The notes under the pieces were generated by a model. It was not told where the DNA came from. It made no database searches and saw only the letters and a list, made by a program, of their open reading frames with translations. A stretch of DNA of 58,450 nt, from contig CACIAQ010000007.1 in NCBI GenBank assembly GCA_902584635.1, positions 1 to 58,450 on the forward strand, read 5' to 3'. Origin of the DNA: an uncultured Alphaproteobacteria bacterium (GTDB taxonomy: Bacteria; Pseudomonadota; Alphaproteobacteria; Rhodobacterales; Rhodobacteraceae). A program made the translations under genes and the position numbers. This document shows, in pieces, positions 1-8,684 of this stretch. The first letter of the stretch is position 1. The number at the start of each line of letters is the position of its first letter.

Positions 1-410
1 AATAGAACACCTATGATACTAAGCCATTGAGTTCGCGATAAATGTTCCTCTCCTTTAAAAGTTGTAATAAGTGCTACTCCGATGGGAAATAGATAAATGA
101 TCATTAAAACAAGAGCGATACTAATGTACTCGATAGCGTGGTAGGTCGATGCGATTAAGCAAACTGAAATGATACTGACAAATATCAAAGTAGGGATATT
201 GCCTCTATCTACAAAAATGGGTTCCCGCAGACCGTATGTCAAAGGAGCTAGAATTATCAAACCTATTAGACATCTAGACATTAGCAAAACCATTAGAGAT
301 ACGCCACTATCCAAAGCAATTTTTGCCGACGTCGGAACGAAGGCAAAAAAGAATGACGACAATAATACAATTGCTATTCCATTCCATCGCTTATTAAGTA
401 ACTTAATCAT
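1..410 (-). CDS. EamA/DMT-family transporter, 3' end cut by window edge
   Basis: Reading the minus strand from an ATG at 410 gives an uninterrupted frame of 136 codons to the window edge, with no stop. The protein is strongly hydrophobic, with about four membrane segments. It starts with a short basic N-terminus followed by a segment ending in FVPTSAKIAL, then an SRCLIG stretch, the arrangement of the first half of an EamA (drug/metabolite transporter) repeat. A full family member is about 280-300 aa, so roughly half is missing. It is divergent from the YegS-like gene at 538. The substrate cannot be told from sequence. A plus-strand frame covering the same bases is treated as its shadow. Confidence 0.75.
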   Translation of the reverse strand, partial: MIKLLNKRWNGIAIVLLSSFFFAFVPTSAKIALDSGVSLMVLLMSRCLIGLIILAPLTYGLREPIFVDRGNIPTLIFVSIISVCLIASTYHAIEYISIALVLMIIYLFPIGVALITTFKGEEHLSRTQWLSIIGVL

Positions 411-537
411 TATAATTTTGGTGGTTAGTTTTACTACTATTAAAGTACAAATCGCGGTTTGTATAATTAATTGTTGTTTACGACCGCTCTGTTTAAACTC
501 TACACTGTAACGGTTAAAGTTATACTTCTGAGAACCC

Positions 538-1443
538 ATGAAAGAAAATATTGTTTACATAGTGAATCCAATATCAGGAAAGCTATCTAAGAAAAAAAAA
601 ATCAGCGTAATTGAAAATATAGATCCAAGCACCAAACCAGAAATAATTTTTTCACAGTCCTTAGAAGATGCTGGAAAAAAGGCTCAGGAATTTATGTTGA
701 AGAAATATTTAGTCGTTGCCTGTGGAGGTGATGGCTTTATTAATATAATTGCCCAAAAAGCAATAGATTACGCTTGTAATATGGCCCTTCTTCCGTTTGG
801 AAGAGGTAATGACTTTGCTAGATCTCTTTATATCGACACACTGGAAAAGGCTATTGATGCAATAAGGGGTCGCAACTTTAAGTCAGTTAGATATTTGAAC
901 GTTGTATTTTCGAATAATAACCGTATCTCGCTTACTAATGCTGGGGTTGGACTATTAAGTGAGGCTTCATTTCGTGCTTCACAGATTCCTGTGCTTAAAG
1001 GGCCACTATTATATGCATCCGCTGCATTAATAAGCTTCATTAACTTAAAATCACATAAATATGTTGTTACCACTGATTCCCAAAAAATGGAGATGGACAA
1101 CCTTATATTAGCAGGGGCTGCTTCAGAATATACCGGCGGTGGGATGTATATTGCTCCCGATGCAAAAAAGTTCCGAGACAAATTGAACTTATTGTTTGCA
1201 AAGAAACTTAGTCGACTTCAAGCCGTAAAATTATTAATTATGGTCTTCTCTGGAAGGCATATATTCCATCATGCAGTGACAAATACTCACGTGCGGAGCG
1301 TAAAAATAGAAAGTCTCAACTCAGATAAGTGGAGCTCGATTGTCTCTGGAGATGGAGAATACTTAGGGGAATTACCTGTAACAATTCATTTAGGTAAAGA
1401 GGCACTAAAAATCGCCGTTAATGTGAATATCTCAATAAGATAG
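538..1443 (+). CDS. YegS/BmrU-like diacylglycerol/lipid kinase
   Basis: This 301-aa protein has the layout of the diacylglycerol-kinase catalytic family. An NPISGK motif lies at residues 10-15, the nucleotide-binding GGDG at 63-66 (here GGDGFIN, where GGDGTxN is usual), and a LPFGRGNDFAR motif follows shortly after. A GGGMYIAP stretch in the C-terminal beta-sandwich is also typical. The expected role is ATP-dependent phosphorylation of a membrane lipid at the inner membrane face. The length matches the family. The Thr-to-Phe change right after GGDG is a small departure from consensus. No strong Shine-Dalgarno is seen before the ATG. It converges on the 133-aa gene at 1457 with a 13-base gap. 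Confidence 0.85.
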   Translation: MKENIVYIVNPISGKLSKKKKISVIENIDPSTKPEIIFSQSLEDAGKKAQEFMLKKYLVVACGGDGFINIIAQKAIDYACNMALLPFGRGNDFARSLYIDTLEKAIDAIRGRNFKSVRYLNVVFSNNNRISLTNAGVGLLSEASFRASQIPVLKGPLLYASAALISFINLKSHKYVVTTDSQKMEMDNLILAGAASEYTGGGMYIAPDAKKFRDKLNLLFAKKLSRLQAVKLLIMVFSGRHIFHHAVTNTHVRSVKIESLNSDKWSSIVSGDGEYLGELPVTIHLGKEALKIAVNVNISIR

Positions 1444-1456
1444 TATTAATATTATA

Positions 1457-1858
1457 CTAAGCATCAAAATCACCATATTTTTCACTATCAAAAATATCTA
1501 GATGACCATTTTTGACTTTTGGTTGAAAGATAGTTCCAGAAGCTCCATAAATGTAGACATTTCCTGTTTGCAAATTTGGCTGAATGGGTTTTCGGTTTTC
1601 ATCCAAGACATCGATTACCACTTTTTTAACGATACTTTTAGCCCTGAATATCATGCAAATATACACATCTCCATCCTCTTCTACAAAAATGACATTTGAC
1701 GCATTTGCTTCTTGGGTGATTTGTTTCTCCAAAATCGTTAAAAATTTTTTTCTTTTGGCAATGGTTGTTAAATATTTTTTTGCCATAAAATACCAGTTTA
1801 TTTCTACCAATCGACCAAGTAATTTTTCTCTTTCAATAAGTAATTCATTTTCTGACAT
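1457..1858 (-). CDS. Hypothetical protein downstream of PqiA-like gene
   Basis: This 133-aa soluble protein matches no family I recognise. The first half is charged and probably helical, the second half beta-rich (VYIYGASGTIFQP). Its ATG shares one base with the stop codon of the upstream PqiA-like gene (TAATG), so the two are almost certainly co-transcribed and translationally coupled. That coupling is the best evidence that it is a real gene and suggests a role with the membrane protein, perhaps as a periplasmic or cytosolic partner. No signal peptide is visible. Confidence 0.7.
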   Translation of the reverse strand: MSENELLIEREKLLGRLVEINWYFMAKKYLTTIAKRKKFLTILEKQITQEANASNVIFVEEDGDVYICMIFRAKSIVKKVVIDVLDENRKPIQPNLQTGNVYIYGASGTIFQPKVKNGHLDIFDSEKYGDFDA

Positions 1859-2271
1859 TATTTCATACTCTTCATAGTCCAGTGATTTACGTAACTTACA
1901 ACCAATGCTGCAAACAAAAAATAAAACCCTTTCAGTAGACTGACCTCAAAGAAATAGGACACTTGTGAGGAAAAGAGAAGAAAGCTTATTAGGAATATGT
2001 CAACCATAGCCAATTTATGTAAATTTAAATTTTTCAGTCTAGCAATTGGTACGAAATTCGTACATAGCCTCATTAGAGGGATCAAAACACCAAATACCAA
2101 AATTGTTCCACCAAGCAAGAAATTTTGTTGGTCAAATAGAGCAATAATTAAGCTATAAATTGAAAACTCCTCCTTAAAAATCCAGAATTCTTGTATCCTT
2201 GCAAAAGGAGAAAATATCCCTAGAAAAAGAAGAATAGCTTCAATAGCTGAAAAGATAATTGTTATTAACAA
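1858..2271 (-). CDS. Paraquat-inducible protein A (PqiA)-like membrane protein
   Basis: This 137-aa protein has about four transmembrane segments and one PqiA-type domain. Its last part, HKLAMVDIFLISFLL, matches the conserved H-x-x-x-M-x-D/E-V/I-F region of the family. PqiA proteins sit in the inner membrane and are linked to lipid trafficking with MCE-domain proteins (PqiB), but no MCE gene is in this window. It is shorter than the two-domain E. coli PqiA and corresponds to a single-domain version. The next gene overlaps its stop codon by one base. Confidence 0.75.
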   Translation of the reverse strand: MLITIIFSAIEAILLFLGIFSPFARIQEFWIFKEEFSIYSLIIALFDQQNFLLGGTILVFGVLIPLMRLCTNFVPIARLKNLNLHKLAMVDIFLISFLLFSSQVSYFFEVSLLKGFYFLFAALVVSYVNHWTMKSMK

Positions 2272-2383
2272 ATAGGGCCATCTTCAAATAATTTATGATA
2301 TAGTCCTAATGATTAAATTAACTTGATTAGTAACGCAACAGCTTCGTTCGTTGTTTGCGTTGTACTTAAAATTAGGAAACACC

Positions 2384-3082
2384 ATGGAGAAATCTTTCCC
2401 GAAACTGGATCTCGTGTATTTTAAAATGCGCGCGTTTACAGAAGCTATACAAATGCAATTATGCTATGGCAACGTTCCCTACACCTACTATATGGCGTGG
2501 GAATATTTTGAGAAATCTTGGCCGGAAATGAAAAAAGAAATTGGGTTTGGTCAGCTACCTGTTCTCATTGTAGATAACCAAACCACAATTTGGCAAAGTG
2601 GCTCAATAATGCGATACACAGCTAAATTAGCGAATACCCTTCCTGCGAATGAAGAAGACCAAGCAATAGCTGACGCTATATTTGAGTCAAGCCAAGAGCT
2701 ATTCCAACCCCTCAACGCGACAATAAACTTTAAGACCGGAGAGGAATATGAAGCTCTCAAGAAAACAATTTTAGCCGGTTTTGAGCCAAAGATATTTTAT
2801 TTTAATAAATATTTAGAAAGCGACAAGAGAGGCCCATTTTTTCTGGGGGAGAATCCTTCATACTGTGATTTCGGGGTATACCATCAATTATCAATGATTC
2901 GTGTCCTTGAGCCCTCTATCTTCGATGATTGGCCCAATCTAGTAAGCTTTTTTAATGCAATAGAAAATTTGAGTGGCGTATCCGAATATCTGAATAGCAG
3001 ACCCGAACTAGTTGGAATTAAAGAAGAGCCAAAGCTTATTATTAAAGGTAAAGCAGTACCAACCGGCATGATGCCAGATTAG
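2384..3082 (+). CDS. Glutathione S-transferase family protein (sigma/mu-like)
   Basis: The predicted protein is 232 aa when started at the ATG at 2384, which has AGGAAA just upstream. An in-frame TTG at 2351 lies further up but lacks a good ribosome-binding site. The N-terminal thioredoxin-fold domain carries the FGQLPVL(x)VD stretch containing the cis-proline, then a QSGSIMRY motif that normally binds the gamma-glutamyl part of glutathione. An all-helical C-terminal domain with a YCDFGVYHQL segment follows. This is the layout of cytosolic sigma/mu-type transferases. The substrate is unknown. Neighbouring genes are unrelated, so it is probably monocistronic. Confidence 0.8.
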   Translation: MEKSFPKLDLVYFKMRAFTEAIQMQLCYGNVPYTYYMAWEYFEKSWPEMKKEIGFGQLPVLIVDNQTTIWQSGSIMRYTAKLANTLPANEEDQAIADAIFESSQELFQPLNATINFKTGEEYEALKKTILAGFEPKIFYFNKYLESDKRGPFFLGENPSYCDFGVYHQLSMIRVLEPSIFDDWPNLVSFFNAIENLSGVSEYLNSRPELVGIKEEPKLIIKGKAVPTGMMPD

Positions 3083-3095
3083 TAGATAGGAGTTT

Positions 3096-3120
3096 AAAGA
3101 TTTTTTAAAACTAAATCTTT
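3096..3120. terminator. Weak AT-rich hairpin between convergent genes
   Basis: AAAGATTT (3096-3103) and AAATCTTT (3113-3120) form an 8-bp inverted repeat around a 9-base loop. It sits between the GST-like gene and the convergent M20 gene and overlaps the last codons of the latter. Being AT-only apart from one pair, it is at best a weak bidirectional terminator. Confidence 0.35.
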
Positions 3121-4391
3121 TCCAGTTTACACCAGTCGGCTATGAATAAAGCTATTGTCTTTGTTATTTTCCTAACGGAACTCAAGCTTACTCTTTCATC
3201 GAAACCATGAATGTTTTCTGAATATGGCCCATATACTAGACAGGGGCAATCCCCGTATACCATAAATACCCTAGCATCCAGGTATGCAGGACTAATAAAG
3301 CTCTTCATATCTCCTTCGTAAGCAAGAAAATGTGCCTCACCTAATACTTTCTCAGCATCCGTACCCTCTTCTAAAACATAGCCTTTTGCAAAAAATCCAT
3401 TCCACTCAATTTGAGGAGGATTATTTGAGAGAAAGGCATCATTCAGTGAAGCTTCTCTAATACATTTTTCTATTTCTAATGATTTCTCTTTTGGGTCCCA
3501 ATCAGGAAAAATTGCAATACGACAGTCAAACTCACACCAAGATGGTACAGAGGAAGCCCAGTCACCTCCCTTTATTTTTCCAACATTAAAATTTATGGGG
3601 TGTTCAGTATCTTTATAATATTTAAAGTTTGTCTTTTCTGCATTCCACACCTCCTCAAGTTTTCTTAGTGCTTTTATTATGGGAAAGCATGCTTCAATTG
3701 CATTTTGACCAGAACCCGCTTCTCTTACATGTACAGGCAAACCTTTTACGCTTACCTTAAACCACAGGACACCAACATTTCCTCTAACCAATTTATCATC
3801 TACCGGTTCTGGAATAATTGCAGCTTCGGCATTATACCCTCTTACCAAACATGCTAATGCACCATTTCCTGTGCATTCTTCCTCTACTACTGACTGAATA
3901 TGGACACGAGCAGCTGGTTGGTAACCTAAGTTTCTTATGGCATCCATAGCAAATATGTTTGCAACAATGCCCGCTTTCATATCTGCCCCTCCCCTACCAT
4001 ACATCCAATCGCCCTCAATTGCTGGGTCAAAGGGGTTGCGTGACCACATTTCAGAAGGTCCCTCCGGAACTACATCAATATGGCCATTAAGTATAAGAGA
4101 TCTGCCTATTTCTGTTTTGGGTCTATGGGTAGCAACTATATTTATTGCATTTGAATAATCTACCTTTACTGGTGAAAATCCTGGGTGATCTTTAATGTCT
4201 TTCACATTCACCGTCCACCTATCAAGTGCATAATTCCGCTTTGTCAATTCATCAAAGAGAAAATCTTGAGCTGTATGCTCTTGGCCACGTAAAGAAGGAA
4301 ATCTTGTTAACTTTTGAGTAAACCTTATTTGATCATCAAAAAGTTTATCAACTTCAATGTTTATTCTTTCGGAAAGCTCTTTTTCAATCAT
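3111..4391 (-). CDS. M20-family zinc peptidase/deacylase (ArgE/DapE type)
   Basis: This 426-aa protein has the M20 metallopeptidase signature. NGHIDVVP supplies the first metal-ligand His and catalytic Asp, GRGGADMKAG the bridging Asp, and VVEEECTGNG the catalytic and metal-binding Glu pair. A lid/dimerisation domain follows, then a C-terminal segment with the terminal His ligand (ENIHGFDE). Family members remove acyl groups from amino acids (acetylornithine, succinyl-diaminopimelate, N-acyl amino acids). The side-chain specificity cannot be read from the sequence, and no arginine or lysine pathway genes are adjacent, so a catabolic deacylase is as likely as ArgE. It starts at an ATG and is divergent from ung. 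Confidence 0.85.
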   Translation of the reverse strand: MIEKELSERINIEVDKLFDDQIRFTQKLTRFPSLRGQEHTAQDFLFDELTKRNYALDRWTVNVKDIKDHPGFSPVKVDYSNAINIVATHRPKTEIGRSLILNGHIDVVPEGPSEMWSRNPFDPAIEGDWMYGRGGADMKAGIVANIFAMDAIRNLGYQPAARVHIQSVVEEECTGNGALACLVRGYNAEAAIIPEPVDDKLVRGNVGVLWFKVSVKGLPVHVREAGSGQNAIEACFPIIKALRKLEEVWNAEKTNFKYYKDTEHPINFNVGKIKGGDWASSVPSWCEFDCRIAIFPDWDPKEKSLEIEKCIREASLNDAFLSNNPPQIEWNGFFAKGYVLEEGTDAEKVLGEAHFLAYEGDMKSFISPAYLDARVFMVYGDCPCLVYGPYSENIHGFDERVSLSSVRKITKTIALFIADWCKLEKI

Positions 4392-4473
4392 TAAAATAAG
4401 GTATCCCTGTGACCTTTTTTTATACTAAACTATTACATTAGTAACTGCATCTCAGTTTAGCAAGGAACATAAA

Positions 4474-5148
4474 TTGTCTACTATCAATATTGAAGAAAGC
4501 TGGAGAAAGCGGCTGATTGATGAGTTCAAAAAACCTTACATGCGACAGTTAAGCGATTTCTTGAAGATGGAAAAAAAGGGGGGAAAGGAAATTTTTCCAA
4601 TAGGATCAGAAATCTTTTCAGCGTTTAACTTTACTCCATTTGAAAAAGTAAAGGTCGTAATTTTAGGTCAAGACCCCTACCATGGGAGGGGACAAGCACA
4701 TGGTCTAAGTTTCTCCGTAAAAGATGGTGTTCAACCGCCCCCATCTCTAGAAAATATCTTCAAAGAGTTAAAATCAGATATCGGCTTAGCCCGACCTAAG
4801 TCAGGAAGCCTTAAAAATTGGGCGAAAGAAGGTGTATTGCTGTTAAATACTGTATTGACTGTTGAAAAGAGTAAACCAGCATCCCATCAGAATAAGGGCT
4901 GGGAAATCTTTACTGACGAAGTACTTTCTTTATTAAATAAAGAAAAAACAAATTTGGTGTATATTTTATGGGGAAAAAAAGCCCAGGAAAAAGGGACCTT
5001 TTTAAACGGGGATGCAAATCTAATTATAAAAAGTGCTCACCCTTCACCATATTCAGCTGCAAATGGATTTTTTGATTCAAAACCATTTTCAAAAACAAAC
5101 GAATATTTAGATGACAATGGTCTTTCCTGTATTAATTGGGAACTGTGA
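4474..5148 (+). CDS. ung: Uracil-DNA glycosylase
   Basis: This family-1 uracil-DNA glycosylase of 224 aa removes uracil from DNA as the first step of base-excision repair. The water-activating loop GQDPYHG is at residues 65-71 (catalytic Asp67), and the Leu-loop region HPSPYSAANGFF starts at His189. These are the two diagnostic motifs. The length matches the bacterial Ung family. No in-frame ATG is available near the N-terminus. The start is a TTG preceded by AAGGA at a suitable distance. It is divergent from the M20 gene. Confidence 0.95.
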   Translation: MSTINIEESWRKRLIDEFKKPYMRQLSDFLKMEKKGGKEIFPIGSEIFSAFNFTPFEKVKVVILGQDPYHGRGQAHGLSFSVKDGVQPPPSLENIFKELKSDIGLARPKSGSLKNWAKEGVLLLNTVLTVEKSKPASHQNKGWEIFTDEVLSLLNKEKTNLVYILWGKKAQEKGTFLNGDANLIIKSAHPSPYSAANGFFDSKPFSKTNEYLDDNGLSCINWEL

Positions 5149-5212
5149 ATAAGTATTAAGATATTAATCTATAGGTGATATATTAAAAATGAAAATAATG
5201 TAGGAGATAAAA

Positions 5213-5536
5213 ATGAAAGTAATAGCCTTAGCAAAATATAATGAGTCAGCATGGAAGGGTATGATTGGAAGCAGTTATGCTGAAAGAAGAAAAGTAATGG
5301 AAGCTGTTGTGACTAGCGCAGGCGCAACACTTACAGATATGATGTTCACTCGTGGTCAATACGATATCGTAGTCACCTTCGAAGTTCCATCTGAAGATGT
5401 TGCTTTAGGCGCGGCCATTGCCGTTAATGCTAGCGGTGCAATCAAAGATCTCGTAACGCTAAGCGAGATTGATATAGATAGCGCTCTCAAGACGGCGAAG
5501 AGTGTTGCTAGTGCCTACTCTCCTCCAGGAACCTGA
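5213..5536 (+). CDS. GYD-domain protein
   Basis: This small protein of 107 aa has the features of the GYD family: an N-terminal MKVIALAKYNESAWKG strand, a central FTRGQYDIVVTFEVPSEDVALG segment and a ferredoxin-like alpha/beta outline. The function of the family is unknown. A strong purine-rich ribosome-binding site (GGAGATAAAA) precedes its ATG. Its stop abuts that of the convergent alkB-like gene with no spacing. Confidence 0.8.
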   Translation: MKVIALAKYNESAWKGMIGSSYAERRKVMEAVVTSAGATLTDMMFTRGQYDIVVTFEVPSEDVALGAAIAVNASGAIKDLVTLSEIDIDSALKTAKSVASAYSPPGT

Positions 5537-6652
5537 TTACTGGCTCGATGACCACTCCTGTATTTCTGGATAAAACCGTTTTCTCCACTCCAAGACTTTT
5601 GGATTCATAACTTTCATCCAAAATTGTGGGATTAAACTCATAAGCACCATCAAAGGATAGCCAAAAGGTAACTGAGGCGCGTCGCCTGCATCATATGATT
5701 GGAGATGTTGATATTTCTTGTTTGGTCTCGCGTGGTGATCAGAGTGCTTTTGAAGATTAATTAGCAAAAGATTACTCGCGTGGTCGTTAGCATTCCAGCT
5801 GTGATGCGGGCGAGTAGGCTCAAATTTTCCAGTGTCTAGCTTCTGTCTAACAAGACCGTAATGCTCAATGTAATTTACGACCTCCAAGTGTAATACTGCG
5901 ATCAAAGCTTGTATGAAAAAACATACAGCGCCAAGTATTCCGCCGATCACGATGGCTAGCAATAAAAAGAAAAGCATGAGCCCCAAGTAAATAAAAAAAG
6001 GATTTTGAAAATCCCAAAAAGGCAAGTTTTTCTTCTGCAATAACTCCTTCTCCGTGTTCCAAGATGACAAAAAACATTCAGGAATTACACGGATAAAAAA
6101 TTTATAAAAGTTTTCCCCATATCTTGCAGTGACCGCATCTTTGCGTGTTCCAACGTGCCGGTGATGGACAAGAACATGTTCTGTTCTAAAATGACCATAC
6201 AGCGACATCCCCATTAAAAGATCCGATAAAAATCTCTCAAACCTTGTTTTTTGGTGCATAAGCTCATGTGCAAAGACAATCCCGACTGCTCCTGATATTA
6301 TGCCTTGAACTATCATAAGAAAAAATGCTTCCGTACCACTGAGATGGTCGAACATAAATATTGTAAATAAACTGCCAAAGATCAAAAAGAACTGTACGGG
6401 AACCCAACCATAAAGAACATATTTATAACGGTCCTCCGATCCACCACTACTCTCGGTGGGCTTAATTAGCTTCTTTCCTATCAAAGCATCAAAAAAAGTA
6501 ATCACTACGTACCCAAATATAGGCACAAGGAGTATTGTCCACCCCCCAAATATCCACGAGATTATCATTAATGGTGCAAATATATAGGGAAGACCGAACT
6601 GAAAGGCCGGCGTTATTTCGCTCGTGAAGTTTTCTGTAGTAGTCTTGTTCAT
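5537..6652 (-). CDS. alkB: Alkane 1-monooxygenase (AlkB family)
   Basis: This integral-membrane di-iron hydroxylase is 371 aa with about six membrane segments. All the diagnostic histidine boxes are present: HELMH at residues 129-133, EHVLVHHRH at 158-166, HSDHH at 303-307, and the AlkB-specific NYIEHYG at 260-266. AlkB inserts oxygen at the terminal carbon of medium-chain alkanes using electrons from rubredoxin and rubredoxin reductase, neither of which is encoded here. Marine bacteria often carry it for biogenic alkanes. It starts at an ATG with GAGGGG upstream. The neighbouring genes are not alkane-related, so it may be a stand-alone locus. A related fatty-acid or terpene hydroxylase role cannot be excluded. 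Confidence 0.9.
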   Translation of the reverse strand: MNKTTTENFTSEITPAFQFGLPYIFAPLMIISWIFGGWTILLVPIFGYVVITFFDALIGKKLIKPTESSGGSEDRYKYVLYGWVPVQFFLIFGSLFTIFMFDHLSGTEAFFLMIVQGIISGAVGIVFAHELMHQKTRFERFLSDLLMGMSLYGHFRTEHVLVHHRHVGTRKDAVTARYGENFYKFFIRVIPECFLSSWNTEKELLQKKNLPFWDFQNPFFIYLGLMLFFLLLAIVIGGILGAVCFFIQALIAVLHLEVVNYIEHYGLVRQKLDTGKFEPTRPHHSWNANDHASNLLLINLQKHSDHHARPNKKYQHLQSYDAGDAPQLPFGYPLMVLMSLIPQFWMKVMNPKVLEWRKRFYPEIQEWSSSQ

Positions 6653-6766
6653 CTATCCCCCTCTATTGAGATAAAAAGTATTTGGTTAATTTCAAGGATC
6701 ATAGTTATACTTTAAATTGAGAATAATTTCTATTAGTTTTACATTTGAACTAAAAAAGGAGCAAAG

Positions 6767-7132
6767 ATGAGCACAGTAATGAAAAAATCATTTGATAATC
6801 CAGATGAAGTAAGAGCACCTGACAAGGCAAAAGTATCTGTCTGTGATCTAGGAGGCATAGCAGCTGCAAAGCTTGTTCTTCAGCCAGGCTGGAGTTGGGA
6901 AACATGTGTCAAACCAATGGTTGGAGGAGAAAGTTGTCAAGCAAAACACGTTGGAACAGTGATTTCTGGTCAAATGGCTGCCAAGCATATCGACGGCACA
7001 GAACAGGTTTTTGGGCCTGGTGACGTTTATGTTATTAAACCTGGTCACAATGGTTGGGTAGTAGGTGACGAAGAAGTAGTTGCGTTCGAATTTAATTCAA
7101 CCGCAGCGCAAACATACGCTAAGACCGATTAA
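6767..7132 (+). CDS. Cupin-domain protein
   Basis: This single-domain cupin is 121 aa. A strand pair with KHVGTVISGQMAAKHIDGTEQVFGPGDVYVIKPGHNGWVVGDEE corresponds to cupin motifs 1 and 2, although the usual double His of motif 1 is incomplete. Cupins are small beta-barrels used as enzymes or ligand-binding sensors; the ligand here is unknown. A clear AAAGGAGC ribosome-binding site precedes the ATG. It is transcribed away from alkB, which may simply be divergence. Confidence 0.75.
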   Translation: MSTVMKKSFDNPDEVRAPDKAKVSVCDLGGIAAAKLVLQPGWSWETCVKPMVGGESCQAKHVGTVISGQMAAKHIDGTEQVFGPGDVYVIKPGHNGWVVGDEEVVAFEFNSTAAQTYAKTD

Positions 7133-7196
7133 GCAATATTTAACTATTAATAAATCTAGGTAGAGTCGCTAAAAAATCATTTAAGTTAAGTTGCTG

Positions 7197-7835
7197 ATGT
7201 CTAATAATTCAATTGATTTTTACATCGACATAAAAAGTCCCTATGCCTACTTGGCTTTAGACCCTGCGATAAAAATATTTGATCAACTGGGATTACAGTG
7301 GAATATATTGCCATACACTCTGGATATTGCTGACTATTTAGGAAGCGCAACGGTCAATAACCAAGGGAAGATAATCTCTTCAAATAGAACAGCACATCAG
7401 TGGCGCAGAGTTAAATATTCCTACATGGATTGCAGAAGGATGGCTAATCTACAAGGGAAAACAATTTTAGGTACTCAAAAAATTTGGGATAGCTCATTAT
7501 TTTCTATGGCTCATTTATGGGTCAAAGAAAAATCGGGAAAAACTTTGTTGCCTTTTTTGCGCGAGTCTTTTCAATTGTTTTGGAAGAGAGAGCTAGACAT
7601 AGAAAATGAAAAGGTGCTTTTAAATTTAATCGACAAATTTCAACTTGATAGCACTGATTTCATATCTTGGAAGAGCAACAATCAAAACTGTGTGACCTCT
7701 TTAATGGATACCGCACTATCTATGGGAATATTTGGGGTGCCAACCTTTGTCTTTGAAGAAGAAATATTTTGGGGAAGTGAAAAATTAGCTCTTATTAGTG
7801 CAAAGGTTACGGGAGATTACTCAGCTTTAACTTAA
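7197..7835 (+). CDS. DsbA-like 2-hydroxychromene-2-carboxylate isomerase family protein
   Basis: The protein is 212 aa from the ATG at 7197 (an in-frame TTG lies at 7191). It has a DSBA-type thioredoxin fold beginning FYIDIKSPYAYLALDPA, which is the family's start and lacks the Cys-x-x-Cys pair of true DsbA. The C-terminal FGVPTFVFEEEIFWGSEKL carries the cis-proline loop (GVPTF) and the Fxxx-FWGxD/E-like end seen in HCCA isomerase and kappa-class GSTs. The family performs glutathione-dependent isomerisation in aromatic degradation. The actual substrate is unknown, and no naphthalene-type genes are near. Confidence 0.8.
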   Translation: MSNNSIDFYIDIKSPYAYLALDPAIKIFDQLGLQWNILPYTLDIADYLGSATVNNQGKIISSNRTAHQWRRVKYSYMDCRRMANLQGKTILGTQKIWDSSLFSMAHLWVKEKSGKTLLPFLRESFQLFWKRELDIENEKVLLNLIDKFQLDSTDFISWKSNNQNCVTSLMDTALSMGIFGVPTFVFEEEIFWGSEKLALISAKVTGDYSALT

Positions 7836-7999
7836 GTTTTTTTAAATCCTTTTTTTGTGGCCTAAGTCTCTTATTGATGCGAAGAGGACGAACCAATAAA
7901 ATCTAATTTTTGCGTAGATGCCTTTTCGTGATTTGAGCAAATCGTACTTTTCTAGTCCACATTTTGTTTTTATAAAATAATTCATAAAAGTTGCATTCA

Positions 8000-8605
8000 T
8001 TATTTATTTTCGTAAAGTTCACGTTCATACATTTCTATAATGTCGTTTTCTTTTTTTATTTCACAATTTAATCCTGTCTGATCTTCAATCATTTCATAAA
8101 GCGTGGGTATGGGTCTTGTATCAGGCCAGCTTTCAGGCTTCCATAGACTTGATCGAAGTAGTGCTTTGCCGCAATGCAGAAATACTTTTGTTGGTTTAAT
8201 AACTGTAACTGTCTTTGGCAAATTAGATTTTAATTTATGTTTTTCAAGAACTTTTGGGTCATTTGATATCGTAGCTTTCCCTTGAACTCTAAGTGTTTCT
8301 GTTACCTTTGGAATGAAAAATATAAGGGATACAGTTGCGTTTTTAGAAATATTTAGAAGCCCGTCAATCCTATTGTTTCCAGGTCTGTCAGCTATTTCGA
8401 TGCGATCATCAGATATCACTTTAACAAAACCTTTTGGATCACCCTTGGGTGAGAGATCAATATCTTCACCGTCAAAAGTCCCCATGACCAGAAAATTTGA
8501 TGCATTTATGAAACTGACACTATGTGGATCCAAGCTTTTCATTATCTTCGCAGATGCTTTCTCAGTAGCAGGACCATAAAGATTTCTTAATTGAATTTCA
8601 TCCAT
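8000..8605 (-). CDS. PPOX-class FMN flavoprotein
   Basis: This 201-aa protein belongs to the pyridoxamine-5'-phosphate-oxidase-like split-barrel family. A central SFINASNFLVMGTF strand, a DDRIEIADRPGNNRIDGLLNI loop (FMN-phosphate region) and a C-terminal HCGKALLRSSLW-PESWPD stretch are typical of the subgroup of about 200 residues related to MSMEG_1061-like flavoproteins. It is not the B6-biosynthetic PdxH. It probably performs an F420- or FMN-dependent redox step or binds haem breakdown products; the substrate is unknown. The 164 bases between it and the preceding gene contain no recognisable feature. Confidence 0.75.
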   Translation of the reverse strand: MDEIQLRNLYGPATEKASAKIMKSLDPHSVSFINASNFLVMGTFDGEDIDLSPKGDPKGFVKVISDDRIEIADRPGNNRIDGLLNISKNATVSLIFFIPKVTETLRVQGKATISNDPKVLEKHKLKSNLPKTVTVIKPTKVFLHCGKALLRSSLWKPESWPDTRPIPTLYEMIEDQTGLNCEIKKENDIIEMYERELYENK

Positions 8606-8684
8606 CGTGCATCTTTTGTAGTTGAAACAGTTTCATAATAAACTATTTTGGGATAAGTAATATAAAAAATACGAGGTATGAAAA

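Noticed and set aside
169-510. 113-aa plus-strand frame at the left edge
   Set aside because: It is opposite a clear EamA-type membrane protein on the minus strand (1-410), with membrane-helix pattern and family segments. The plus frame has no recognisable content.
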